DNA of 64,000 nucleotides from Anaeromicropila herbilytica (lineage in GTDB: Bacteria > Bacillota > Clostridia > Lachnospirales > Lachnospiraceae): the NCBI RefSeq assembly GCF_016591975.1, contig NZ_AP024169.1:396001-460000 (forward strand), written 5' to 3'. A program made the position numbers and the translations under genes. Below the pieces are notes generated by a model, which was not told the origin of the DNA, did not search any database, and worked only from the letters and a program-made list of their open reading frames with translations. Positions within the stretch are counted from its first letter, which is position 1. Each line of letters begins with the position of its first letter. Below are positions 55,606 to 64,000 of the stretch, in pieces.

Positions 55606-56307
55606 ATGCGAATATTATTAGTAGAAGATGATGTTGAAATTAGTAATATGTTAAAAGATTATCTGATAACAGAAGGATATGAAATTGTTGCTGCTTATGA
55701 TGGGAAAGAAGCATTAGATGCCTTTTTAAAAGAACATTTTGATTTGGTACTATTAGATATCATGATTCCTAAAATAAATGGAATGGAGTTAATGAAGAAA
55801 ATAAGACTTCAAAGCATTGTTCCCATTATAATTATGTCAGCAAAAGATACGGATTCTGATAAATCATTAGGGCTTGGCCTTGGAGCAGATGATTATATCA
55901 CAAAGCCATTTTCTGTTACAGAAGTGCTGGCAAGAATTAAGGCAAATATCAGAAGAACAACTCAGTATATACCAGTTCCTATGAAAGAGGAAGAGAAAAT
56001 TCTTTCAGTAGGAAATGTGACAATCAATCATGAAACCTATGTTGTTACCAAAAACGAGAAGAAGGTAGAACTGACCTCGAAAGAATATGCAATTCTTAGA
56101 TTATTTATGGAGAATCCTAAGAAAGTATTTACCAAAGCTCAATTATATTCAAGGATATGGAAAGAAGACTATCTTGGTGATGAGAATGCAGTAAATGTAC
56201 ATATCAGTCGACTAAGAAATAAGATTGAGGATAACCCAAGAGAACCAGAATATATACTGACCGTATGGGGAATTGGATATAAACTTGGAGGTCCAAAGGA
56301 GCAATAA
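55606..56307 (+). CDS. OmpR-family response regulator
   Basis: 233 residues: receiver domain 1-~118 with LVEDDVEI and phospho-acceptor D51 in LVLLDIM, conserved Lys in YITKPF (~101); winged-helix domain ~130-230 (LTSKEYAILRLFMENP). It works with the histidine kinase that follows. The ABC exporter gene cluster downstream suggests control of resistance to a cell-envelope peptide antibiotic. Confidence 0.92.
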   Translation: MRILLVEDDVEISNMLKDYLITEGYEIVAAYDGKEALDAFLKEHFDLVLLDIMIPKINGMELMKKIRLQSIVPIIIMSAKDTDSDKSLGLGLGADDYITKPFSVTEVLARIKANIRRTTQYIPVPMKEEEKILSVGNVTINHETYVVTKNEKKVELTSKEYAILRLFMENPKKVFTKAQLYSRIWKEDYLGDENAVNVHISRLRNKIEDNPREPEYILTVWGIGYKLGGPKEQ

Positions 56308-56308
56308 C

Positions 56309-57235
56309 ATGTTGATATACATAGCAACCATTTGTTTGATAGTATTACTATTAATAATAATCTCTTTGCTTTATGAGAGAAGAAAGATGCAAAAGCAAAT
56401 TCATACAATTTCATTGGAACTTAATCGCATCCTAACAGACGAAACAGATGAGAAAGTCATGCTATTTACAAGTGATAATAAAATCTCCTCATTGATTGAG
56501 CAGATAAATTGTGCACTAGAAAGTCGTCAGAAAGCAAGGACAGATTTTCGAAAATCGGAACTTAGGTCAAAACGAATGTTGTCCAATGTCTCACACGATA
56601 TCAAAACACCAATGACTGTCATATTAGGGTATCTGGAGATTATGAGGTTAGATAACAGGTGTCAAATGGACATGCTTGGAAAGGTAGAAAAGAAGGCAAA
56701 TGAGGTCATGAACCTAATTAATGAATTTTTTACATTAGCTAAGATAGAAGCAGGAGATATAGATTTTACGATGAGTAGAATTGATATCAATGAATTCTGT
56801 AAAGAGATTATCCTAGATTTTTATGAAATTCTAACGGAAAAAGATATTCAGGTAGATATTCAGATCCCTAATAAAAAACTATATGTATATTCTAATCAGG
56901 AAGCTTTGAAACGTATTCTACTTAATCTAATTACAAATGCCCTTCGTTATGGAAGTGATGGAAAATATCTAGGGTTATATATACATGATAATGAAACTAA
57001 GATTACAATTGATATCATTGATAAGGGAAAAGGAATTAGAAAAGTACAAAAAGAGCATGTTTTTGAACGCTTATATACAATGGATGACTCGAGAAATAAG
57101 GAGGTACAAGGCAATGGACTTGGACTAACCATTGCAAAAGAACTCGCAGAGAAGTTAGGTGTAACTATTTCTCTAGAGAGTGAACCGTATATCAGAACAG
57201 CGTTTTCCTTGGAACTTAGTCGTATCAAATATTAA
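56309..57235 (+). CDS. Sensor histidine kinase
   Basis: About 308 residues from ATG 56309 (AAAGGAG upstream). A single N-terminal membrane segment (~4-22), then dimerisation region with H-box SNVSHDIKTPMTV (~100), N-box (NALRYGSDG) and G-boxes (DKGKGI, GNGLGLTIA). No extracellular sensor domain, as in peptide-antibiotic-response kinases. It overlaps nothing and starts 1 base after the regulator stops. Confidence 0.92.
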   Translation: MLIYIATICLIVLLLIIISLLYERRKMQKQIHTISLELNRILTDETDEKVMLFTSDNKISSLIEQINCALESRQKARTDFRKSELRSKRMLSNVSHDIKTPMTVILGYLEIMRLDNRCQMDMLGKVEKKANEVMNLINEFFTLAKIEAGDIDFTMSRIDINEFCKEIILDFYEILTEKDIQVDIQIPNKKLYVYSNQEALKRILLNLITNALRYGSDGKYLGLYIHDNETKITIDIIDKGKGIRKVQKEHVFERLYTMDDSRNKEVQGNGLGLTIAKELAEKLGVTISLESEPYIRTAFSLELSRIKY

Positions 57236-57241
57236 AATTAT

Positions 57242-57339
57242 GGTTAAGGTGTCATAAGTCTATCTCAGTCTAAATTGTGTATATTGATGTATAAATATTA
57301 ATTTTAGCGTAGTCTGGCCGAAAGTATCGTCTATTTTGG
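57242..57339. repeat. Decayed half copy of the foldback element
   Basis: About 98 bases that align with the reverse complement of the right arm of the element at 21321-21575 (shared stretches such as AAATTGTGTATATTGATG). One end begins GGTTAAGGTGTC. It separates the kinase gene from the ABC ATPase gene and may have altered their transcription coupling. Confidence 0.75.
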
Positions 57340-57428
57340 GTAAGAAAGAAATTTGTAAGATTTATTCAAGAGTTTTGAAAATTTTGTTTGCTAAACTTAT
57401 GAATGAACAAACAAAAGGAGAGAAATGT

Positions 57429-58343
57429 ATGCAAAATATTTTAACTACAAATAAACTTACAAAAAAGGTTAAAGGAAAAGATATAGTATCAGAAGTAAAT
57501 ATGCATATTCCGAAGGGGCAGATCTATGGTTTTCTAGGACCAAATGGAGCAGGTAAAACGACTACCATGAAAATGCTAACGAATCTTTGGAAACCTACAT
57601 CAGGTGAAATTATTTTATTTGGGCAAAAATTAATGCCAGATTCGTATGCGGTATTAAAAAGAATGGGAAGTATTATAGAATTCCCAACATTTTATGAGAA
57701 TCTTAGTGCAAAGGAAAATATGAAGCTCCATTGTGAATATATGGGGTATTATAGTCCAAACTGTGTAGAACAAGCATTAGATATGTTACATTTATCGAAT
57801 GCATCGGATAAGAAGGTAAAGGATTTTTCATTAGGTATGAAACAACGATTAGGAATTGCGAGAGCTATTCTGACAAAACCAGAATTGTTAATATTGGATG
57901 AGCCTACGAATGGACTGGACCCAGCAGGAATGAAACAAATTCGTGATTTACTAACGATGTTATGTGAAGAGTATGGAATTACTATTCTCATTTCTAGTCA
58001 TTTACTGTCCGAAATCGAAAGTATCGCGCATACAATAGGTGTGATACATCATGGTAAAATGTTAAAAGAGATATCCATGAAAGAAATATCTGATATGGGA
58101 TTAGAATATATCGAACTTACAACTCCGAATGTCAAACAGGCAGCTTATACGATGGAGGAGAAAATAAATTTACATAATTTCAGGATTATGGAAGAGCATT
58201 ATATTCGAATTTATGATACTAAGGTTTCATCTCAGGAACTTTCTAGGGTATTAGCAGATAATCATATTGCAATTGAAGGATTAAATATGAAATCAGAATC
58301 GTTAGAAGATTACTTTATAAAGCTTACAGAGGGGGTACAATAA
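57429..58343 (+). CDS. ABC transporter ATP-binding protein (BcrA/LanF-like)
   Basis: About 304 residues from ATG 57429 (GGAGAG upstream), skipping an in-frame extension over the repeat. Walker A GPNGAGKTTT, Q-loop, signature LGMKQRLG and Walker B ELLILDEPTNGLD are present, with a long C-terminal extension typical of BcrA-like proteins. With the permease it forms a half-transporter exporting or detoxifying lantibiotic-type peptides. Confidence 0.88.
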   Translation: MQNILTTNKLTKKVKGKDIVSEVNMHIPKGQIYGFLGPNGAGKTTTMKMLTNLWKPTSGEIILFGQKLMPDSYAVLKRMGSIIEFPTFYENLSAKENMKLHCEYMGYYSPNCVEQALDMLHLSNASDKKVKDFSLGMKQRLGIARAILTKPELLILDEPTNGLDPAGMKQIRDLLTMLCEEYGITILISSHLLSEIESIAHTIGVIHHGKMLKEISMKEISDMGLEYIELTTPNVKQAAYTMEEKINLHNFRIMEEHYIRIYDTKVSSQELSRVLADNHIAIEGLNMKSESLEDYFIKLTEGVQ

Positions 58344-58344
58344 T

Positions 58345-59052
58345 ATGTGGAAATTAATTAAGTTAGAGTGGACAAAGAATCATGTTTCAAAATATATTCT
58401 GGGAGCTGTTATTGTAACAGGGGTAATCGGATTATTAATGTTTGCACAATGCTATCTTGGTATAGCCAATGATGCATCTAGTGGAGTGCCAGATTCTGTA
58501 CCTGGAATGGATACTATGGCTCCACAGATTGAATTATTTACAAATTTGTGCTTTTTAATCTTCACTGCAGCTATGATGTCATCCTTTATCATAACACCAT
58601 ATATGAATAAAACAATGAATCTGATGTTTAGTTATCCAATCAAGCGTCAGAAAATTGTTATCGCACAAATGTTATCTGTATGGCTATTTTGCTTTGTGGC
58701 ATTATTGGTGGGAAAACTACTTATATATACTATACTTACAACAATGAAAGGAAGTTTTACCGCTTATTTTACGCTTGGATATAATATGGCGGACGTAAAT
58801 TTCTATGTTCAGATTCTATTGAAAACCGCTGTAACCGTAACACTTGGATTTATCGCCCTTTATGTTGGAACATCAATGAAATCATCAAAAGCAGCAATTA
58901 TCACCTCGTTTTTATTGTTTGCTGTGATGAATGGAACGGTTGGAGATTTTTCATTAAGAGGGAATGCAATAGTTCCAATAACGTTAGTAATCATTTCTTT
59001 AATTTGCGCATATTTATCGATTTATAAGGTTGAGACAAAAGATTTAAAATAG
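58345..59052 (+). CDS. ABC-2 type permease (BcrB/LanEG-like)
   Basis: 235 residues with about six membrane helices, starting MWKLIKLEWTKNHVSKYILG. A one-base gap to the ATPase gene indicates coupling. It pairs with the ATPase to form the exporter regulated by the two-component system just upstream. The family is variable, so the call rests mostly on topology and context. Confidence 0.82.
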   Translation: MWKLIKLEWTKNHVSKYILGAVIVTGVIGLLMFAQCYLGIANDASSGVPDSVPGMDTMAPQIELFTNLCFLIFTAAMMSSFIITPYMNKTMNLMFSYPIKRQKIVIAQMLSVWLFCFVALLVGKLLIYTILTTMKGSFTAYFTLGYNMADVNFYVQILLKTAVTVTLGFIALYVGTSMKSSKAAIITSFLLFAVMNGTVGDFSLRGNAIVPITLVIISLICAYLSIYKVETKDLK

Positions 59053-59264
59053 TTTGAACTCCTATCTATAGCACTCAGAAAAAGCAGATTATTAATACCT
59101 ATGATGTTTCTGGAGTATTAGAGAAAATTAAAAAAAGAAAATAATACTGACAAAGATTGATATTAATGGACAGGAGTAAAGATATAATAATAGTTATAAT
59201 GAAGTATTATTATATGGTAAGACCTACAATACGAAGTCTTGTAACCAAATCAGGGGGAATGGAA

Positions 59265-60329
59265 ATGCCAACCGAATCAACAAAAAGTACAAATCCTATT
59301 TCAATACAAATGGTGCAGGATATTATTGAATATATCGAAGTTAATATTCAAGATAGCTATCTAGAGAATATTCAAGACAATCATCAAGATATTCATCAAG
59401 ATAGTATTTCTGAGATTTTAAATCCAAATAATATTGCAGATCACTTCTTCTTAAGTGTATCTACACTTCATAACTTATTTAAGCTGGCTTGTAACATGAC
59501 TATTATGGAATATATACGTAACAGGCGACTATCACTTGCGGGTAAAGAGCTACTACAATCTAACATACATATTATAGACCTAGCACTTAAGTATGGATAT
59601 GAAACACCAGAGGCATTTACCAAGGCATTCACAAGATTTCATGGATTTCCTCCAAGCTTTGTGAGAAGAACATATGTGGATACCAAGGTATTTCATCCAA
59701 TCAAGATAAAGATTGAGATAAGCGGTGGATGGGATAATATATCAGAGGACAGTAGGAAGTCTTTACTGACAAAACATAATTCTCCGGAACAAGAAAAGAA
59801 CTTCATAACTTGTTATGATAATCCTACCAAATATAAAGGAGGAATATCTATGGAGAAGCCAAGATATGAATATCACATTAACTTAAAAGATATGAAACAG
59901 AAAGAGGACTGGGAGATTCTATTATCAATAGCCAAAAAGCTAGAACAAGAGCAGATTAAGTTTAAAGTAGACGGTAAGACGATGATATTTGCACATGGAT
60001 TAGAATTTAAACTTGAGAAAATCTGTCTGACTTTTAAGTGGAAGGAAGAGAAAAACGTAAAGGATTTCTTTCATTATGATGGAAATGCAGTAAGTAGCCA
60101 TCAGGGATTCAAATATTTTGATGTAATATTTGAAGGTATGAAAGTACGATGTATGTTCTACGGAGATTGCCCAGGTGATGATACGGATGAATTTCTTTAT
60201 CGAAATGCGGAACCAGTGGACGTAGATGGTCAGATTATGAATGTGCAGACATTAGAATTCTATTATGAAAATTCCGAGCCAAATAATGAATACTATAAGT
60301 TGGTGGAAGAATGGTTAAAAAGTAAATAA
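59265..60329 (+). CDS. AraC family regulator with C-terminal unknown domain
   Basis: About 354 residues from ATG 59265 (GGGGGA upstream). An unusual Gln/Asp/His-rich linker (IQDNHQDIHQDS) interrupts the first helix-turn-helix, then the second one reads IIDLALKYGYETPEAFTKAFTRF. The C-terminal ~170 residues match a small domain of unknown function (MEKPRYEYHINLKD) found with AraC domains in Clostridia. Likely controls nearby accessory genes. Confidence 0.78.
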   Translation: MPTESTKSTNPISIQMVQDIIEYIEVNIQDSYLENIQDNHQDIHQDSISEILNPNNIADHFFLSVSTLHNLFKLACNMTIMEYIRNRRLSLAGKELLQSNIHIIDLALKYGYETPEAFTKAFTRFHGFPPSFVRRTYVDTKVFHPIKIKIEISGGWDNISEDSRKSLLTKHNSPEQEKNFITCYDNPTKYKGGISMEKPRYEYHINLKDMKQKEDWEILLSIAKKLEQEQIKFKVDGKTMIFAHGLEFKLEKICLTFKWKEEKNVKDFFHYDGNAVSSHQGFKYFDVIFEGMKVRCMFYGDCPGDDTDEFLYRNAEPVDVDGQIMNVQTLEFYYENSEPNNEYYKLVEEWLKSK

Positions 60330-60361
60330 TACGAGGTTATGTAAAATCAACCGCAATCTAG

Positions 60362-60386
60362 AAATCCCCTGATCAGGGGATTTTTT
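60362..60386 (+). terminator. Rho-independent terminator
   Basis: AAATCCCCTGATCAGGGGATTTTTT: a short perfect palindromic stem with T-run. The gap after it (60387-60686) holds the promoter-like element described next and no gene. Confidence 0.85.
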
Positions 60387-60545
60387 GCATTAAAGTCATG
60401 GTTTATAAAGTATCAATTAAGTTGTGGGAGTGCTATCAATGAAAAAATAAAGTTATACGCCTGCTTGGTAGGATTTACTTACCATTTACGTAAGTGTAGT
60501 GGTTATGGTTATATACTTCGATTTACTTGAATAATGGTAAAAATA

Positions 60546-60575
60546 GTATATTTGTGCCGAATCATATGATACAAT
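60546..60575 (+). promoter_or_regulatory. Conserved upstream element, copy 1
   Basis: GTATATTTGTGCCGA and ATATGATACAAT are found 112 bases before the GNAT gene. Nearly the same 30 bases occur at 62676-62705 at the same distance before the protease-like gene. It probably contains the -10 and a shared upstream sequence. Confidence 0.5.
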
Positions 60576-60686
60576 AACAATATGGTACTTATTGGAATGA
60601 TGGTAGATTGTATCATAATAGGTGATTGAAAACAATCTCTTTGACATTGATGAATAACCTATAAGATGAACAGGAGTATGATAAAA

Positions 60687-61487
60687 ATGACAATGCGTAA
60701 ACTAGAATTACATGAAAGAAAAGAACTAATTCAAGTATTTCAAAATCCAACTAGTGCCATCATATTAGCTTCTTTATACAAAGATATTGGTGAAGCGTGG
60801 ATGGATGAAAATCATAACAGGATAATATTGGTGGAAAATTCATTTTATATTGATGGACAACTCCCTGATAAGGAATTGATGGATTTTGTGATGAAACAGG
60901 TATTAAGAAAAGAGTTAAACTTATTCTATATAATACCTCAGAATATTGAAATGAGTACATATTGCGATAAATACTACAATCAGGATAACGACCAATATTC
61001 TATCATAAAATCTGAGCGTCACTTAATGGATATTGATATGAATAAAATAAGTCAGGATACTTTAATGAACTTTATAAGCGATTTACCGGAACAGTATCAG
61101 TTAAAGCCAATTACTGAAGAACTGTTTTATACTGCCAGAAATACAGATAAGTATTTAAATAATTTTATAAGTCTATTTCACGATTACGATGATTTTGAAA
61201 AAGAAGGATACGGTTATTTTATTCTTGATGGTTCTGATATTATTGCAGGAATATCTTCTTATGCTAGATACAAAGATGGTGTTGAAGTACAAATCGCAGT
61301 AAAACCTGAATATAGAGGTCAACATCTGGCACGGTCATTAGGCGCAACATTTATCTTAGAATCTAAAAAAAGAGGATTATATCCTTGGTGGGATTGCGCA
61401 AATCCTACATCAGAACATATTGCAATGGAATTGGGGTATGTGCTAAAACAAGTCAATCCAATTTACAAATATTTGATGAAAAGATAG
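60687..61487 (+). CDS. GNAT family acetyltransferase (GNAT_acetyltran type)
   Basis: About 267 residues; of four close ATGs, 60687 is ten bases from GGAG and is preferred. The C-terminal domain has VQIAVKPEYRGQHLARSLGATFILESKKRG and a WDCANPTSEHIA stretch, a pattern of the large GNAT family in Gram-positive bacteria. Substrate unknown. Confidence 0.78.
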   Translation: MTMRKLELHERKELIQVFQNPTSAIILASLYKDIGEAWMDENHNRIILVENSFYIDGQLPDKELMDFVMKQVLRKELNLFYIIPQNIEMSTYCDKYYNQDNDQYSIIKSERHLMDIDMNKISQDTLMNFISDLPEQYQLKPITEELFYTARNTDKYLNNFISLFHDYDDFEKEGYGYFILDGSDIIAGISSYARYKDGVEVQIAVKPEYRGQHLARSLGATFILESKKRGLYPWWDCANPTSEHIAMELGYVLKQVNPIYKYLMKR

Positions 61488-61646
61488 TATGATGCCAACA
61501 TGCGTTTGAAGAATCTTCTAAAGCACGTAGTAAAATACTAACTAATTTCTTATTTTGCATATGCGGTGCTTAATAATAGCAATTTAGAAAGAGAAAAAAA
61601 AAAATCATTTGCTATTATATAATTACCGTACGGAAAGGAAAAAGTT

Positions 61647-62441
61647 ATGGAAACTGAAATTATATCAAAAGCCAAAAATTACATTGTACAGCATTTGAAT
61701 ACTCAAGTTACTTTAACTGATATTGCAAAATCATGTGGTTATTCGACTTATCATTTTTCTCGTGAATTTCATAAATCCACTGGGTTCAGTGTTATGGAAT
61801 ATATAAGAAAAGAGAGACTAATGGAGGCTCGAAAGAAATTGCTACCAGGTAAGAGTATTTATGAAGTTGCACTTGAATATGGGTTTGATACACATACTGC
61901 GTTCACAAATGCTTTTTTTCGATATACAGGTTGTAATCCAAGTGAATATCGCAAACATGAAGAAAAGCACACTAATTATGTTAAAGGAGAGATAAGAATG
62001 AATGAATCATCTATCGTTGTTCGCATGATTGAGATGACAGATGTCAATGATATGTGGGAAAATGTATTTTCAAGAAATACACCCGAAGAAATCAGAGAGC
62101 GTATCCAAAAGGATTTAGATGGATATGATGACAGAATACATTTCCATGTTGTAGTAGAATATAATGGAGTCGTAGTTGGTAATTTAGGACTTGAACGTTT
62201 TAATAAATATAGTCGCTATGCTAATTTATGTGATTTTGTTATTCATCCTGATTATCAGGGGAATGGATTAGCAAGAAAAATGATAAATAAAGTAAAGGAA
62301 ATAATCAAAGATACAAATATAGAAACGTTGCAAATACAAACAAGCATAGACAGTGAGGAAACAAAGAATAAGTATATTTCATTGGGATTTACTGATGTTG
62401 TCAAATCAGGAACATTAAGTTATTTAATGATGGCATTATAA
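61647..62441 (+). CDS. AraC HTH - GNAT fusion protein
   Basis: 264 residues. Residues ~1-110 are a complete AraC DNA-binding domain (TLTDIAKSCGYSTYHFSREFH and SIYEVALEYGFDTHTAFTNAFFRYTG). Residues ~125-264 are a GNAT domain with VIHPDYQGNGLARKMINKVK. The combination suggests a regulator whose activity depends on acetyl-CoA or an acetylation substrate. It is on the same strand and near the AraC genes at 59265 and 63726. Confidence 0.85.
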   Translation: METEIISKAKNYIVQHLNTQVTLTDIAKSCGYSTYHFSREFHKSTGFSVMEYIRKERLMEARKKLLPGKSIYEVALEYGFDTHTAFTNAFFRYTGCNPSEYRKHEEKHTNYVKGEIRMNESSIVVRMIEMTDVNDMWENVFSRNTPEEIRERIQKDLDGYDDRIHFHVVVEYNGVVVGNLGLERFNKYSRYANLCDFVIHPDYQGNGLARKMINKVKEIIKDTNIETLQIQTSIDSEETKNKYISLGFTDVVKSGTLSYLMMAL

Positions 62442-62444
62442 TTA

Positions 62445-62478
62445 GTGAGGCACTTTCATTACAATGGAAGTGCCTCAC
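62445..62478 (+). terminator. Hairpin after AraC-GNAT gene
   Basis: Stem GTGAGGCACTTT with AAGTGCCTCAC; no T-run. It may slow transcription before the next terminator. Confidence 0.5.
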
Positions 62479-62555
62479 ATGCTTATTTTCATGAGGTTTT
62501 GAATTAGAAGGAGTAAATACTTCTTGAAGTTTAATTAGTTCTTTCATTTACCTGT

Positions 62556-62594
62556 AAAAAGTCACAAAAAAACAAGTTTTTTGTGGCTTTTTTA
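62556..62594 (+). terminator. Rho-independent terminator
   Basis: AAAAAGTCACAAAAAA with TTTTTTGTGGCTTTTTT. It isolates the following protease-like gene. The remaining gap to 62811 has a short tandem repeat (CTCTAAAATCAA, 62630-62651) and the element described next. Confidence 0.85.
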
Positions 62595-62675
62595 AGTGAA
62601 ATTCAAAGTGTTTTTTATAAACTATCAACTCTAAAATCAACTCTAAAATCAAACCTGAATATATTGGTAGATAAT

Positions 62676-62705
62676 GTATATTTATGCCAAGTTATATGAT
62701 ACAAT
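62676..62705 (+). promoter_or_regulatory. Conserved upstream element, copy 2
   Basis: GTATATTTATGCCAA and ATATGATACAAT, 107 bases before the protease-like gene; same block as at 60546-60575. Confidence 0.5.
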
Positions 62706-62811
62706 GGGAACAGATAGTAGAGAAAGAATTAATTTTATGCGTTATTACCTTAATAAGTGAATGATACATATTTAAAAAATGCTGAAATTAACATAAAGTG
62801 GAGGATATCAA

Positions 62812-63630
62812 ATGAATATAGAATTTATACATGCTTACCTGAACCTAGAAGATTATATTCAGGAAGAATATCAGAATCAGGACACGTGGAAGAGAATCAT
62901 GGTAGATCCATTCTGGAGCATCATATCACAATGGGCACCTTTTCCAGAAGAACATAAAATGCCTATGCATTACCTTGATAAAAGTGAGGCGATACGTCAA
63001 TTAGAAATATTAAAAAATGTTGACTGGAATAAGGTCATGGAGTCTTTTGATATGATATGTCAGGCACTACCAAAAGATGATGAAGATACGATGTATGTAG
63101 CAATCTATCCTTCCAATACATATATGTCGGAGGGCCTTTACGGAACAGGAGTATGGGGCAATATTATATTAAATATCAATGCGATAAATGATAATTTTGA
63201 ACAATGGATTCCTTTTGTTTTTGCTCATGAGTACCATCACAATGTCTGGGGTAATTACTGGTATTGTATTCGTAACGGAGAAGGGATGCAGGGTAATTTT
63301 CTTGAAAATATTATAATTGAAGGTCTAGCAGATGCTTTTGCAGAAAGTATATTTCCAGGCATGAATCCTTCTTGGCATCACGGAGTGAGAAGAGAGGAAG
63401 AAGAAGCAGTTTGGGATAAAATCAAAAGTGTCGCTGAAAGTTGCTTGCCAATTGAAGAGGTTCAAAAATATATATTTGGCTGTGAAGAGTTAGGAATACC
63501 TCAAAATGCAGGGTACTATTTTGGTATAAAAATAGTAAGAGCGTATATGAAGAAATATCAGATTGAGGATATGAATGAGTTATTGAAAATACCTGTAAGA
63601 GATATCTATGTTGGAGGTATGAAAGGTTAA
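62812..63630 (+). CDS. DUF2268-like putative Zn-dependent protease
   Basis: 272 residues with FVFAHEYHHNVW (HEYHH, ~141-145) and, later, IIEGLADAFAES, in which the Glu can be the third zinc ligand. The N-terminal ~100 residues match DUF2268-type proteins of Firmicutes. No signal peptide is present. GTGGAGG site precedes ATG 62812. Confidence 0.72.
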   Translation: MNIEFIHAYLNLEDYIQEEYQNQDTWKRIMVDPFWSIISQWAPFPEEHKMPMHYLDKSEAIRQLEILKNVDWNKVMESFDMICQALPKDDEDTMYVAIYPSNTYMSEGLYGTGVWGNIILNINAINDNFEQWIPFVFAHEYHHNVWGNYWYCIRNGEGMQGNFLENIIIEGLADAFAESIFPGMNPSWHHGVRREEEEAVWDKIKSVAESCLPIEEVQKYIFGCEELGIPQNAGYYFGIKIVRAYMKKYQIEDMNELLKIPVRDIYVGGMKG

Positions 63631-63725
63631 GAATGATACAGTTATAAAATAGAAACATCACAATTCATATCAAGATATTAACAGCTTTCATATAGTATTC
63701 TTTATTGGAAGGGAGGCGAAGAACC

Positions 63726-64000
63726 TTGTATGAATGGAATGAAGCAATACAAAAAATGATATATTGGATTGAAGAGCATATATGCGAAAGTCCATCACTT
63801 CTTGACATGTCAAATCAGATTGGATATTCACCATATTATTGTTCAACTAAGTTTCATGAGATTGTGGGAATGACAATGAAAAGCTATGTGTCAGGACGTA
63901 GACTTGCAAAGGCCACACTTGAAATACGTGATACAAGTGAGCGTATTCTTGATATAGCAATTAAATATGGTTATTCCTCTCAAGAAGCTCTGACGAGAGC
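63726..64000 (+). CDS. AraC family regulator, N-terminal part
   Basis: Starts at a TTG nine bases after GGGAGG and runs off the end. About 91 residues are visible: a helix-turn-helix with SLLDMSNQIGYSPYYCSTKFHE and the second with ERILDIAIKYGYSSQEALTRA. The effector domain lies beyond the window. Confidence 0.8.
   Translation, partial: MYEWNEAIQKMIYWIEEHICESPSLLDMSNQIGYSPYYCSTKFHEIVGMTMKSYVSGRRLAKATLEIRDTSERILDIAIKYGYSSQEALTR

Noticed and set aside
57336..57428. N-terminal extension of the ABC ATPase.
   Set aside because: It begins within the repeat fragment and has no ribosome site; ATG 57429 follows GGAGAG and begins the conserved domain.
37151..60386. Recurring AAATCCC...GGGATTT hairpins (37151, 55321, 60362) as a mobile repeat family.
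   Set aside because: Each is a short terminator at a gene end with little similarity outside the stem, so convergent terminator sequence is simpler.
1..64000. CRISPR arrays, rRNA and tRNA genes.
   Set aside because: No regularly spaced repeats and no rRNA- or tRNA-like sequences were recognised on reading.

Overview
The window is AT-rich, with strong GGAGG-type ribosome binding sites and short intergenic gaps, and nearly every gene lies on the + strand. Gene content (fused Wzz/BY-kinase, GH5 glucanases, a CD3324-family protein, BceRS-like signalling with a two-gene ABC exporter, many GNAT and AraC proteins) points to a Gram-positive Clostridia member, most likely Lachnospiraceae/Lachnoclostridium. 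The species is an inference; no rRNA or tRNA is present to confirm it.

Region 1 (1-15.3 kb) is an exopolysaccharide/capsule operon: an Alg13-like fragment, an Alg14/PssD-like protein, a Wzz-tyrosine kinase fusion, several GT2 and GT32-type glycosyltransferases, a Wzy-like polymerase, a CotH-like surface protein, a nucleotidyltransferase, a Wzx flippase and a GT2/pyruvyl-transferase fusion. Genes overlap or are separated by a few bases, so they are probably co-transcribed. The initiating sugar-phosphate transferase is not seen and probably lies upstream.

Region 2 (15.4-27.7 kb) starts with two paralogous GH5 glycosidases and continues directly into a lasso-peptide-like RiPP locus: B2 protease, asparagine-synthetase-like cyclase, an unannotated 55-residue precursor candidate (23677-23844), an HPr-kinase-like peptide kinase, an ABC exporter and a CPBP membrane protease. 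A standalone RRE/B1 protein is not found. A 255-bp foldback element (MITE-like) sits between B2 and the cyclase, and a decayed half copy lies at 57242-57339.

Region 3 (27.8-55.3 kb) is an accessory zone of single-gene units: adenosine-deaminase-like, methyltransferases, acetyltransferases, phosphotransferases, NUDIX, beta-lactamase-fold, metalloprotease-like and SUKH proteins. It contains decayed genes: a Tn554-type recombinase remnant, a frameshifted DUF4160, a truncated NTF2-like gene and a headless HAD gene. Its most unusual gene is an 868-residue protein with a degenerate PfkB-like fold, an AAA+ ATPase and a RyR domain (39968-42574). It is divergent from a tandem BFD-type [2Fe-2S] protein, and the shared intergenic region has two copies of one palindromic operator, suggesting co-regulation. 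Two diverged subtilase-like lipoproteins are also here.

Region 4 (55.3-64 kb) holds a two-component system with an ABC exporter of the peptide-antibiotic-response type, then AraC-type regulators, a GNAT protein, an AraC-GNAT fusion and a DUF2268-like protease. A partial AraC gene runs off the end.
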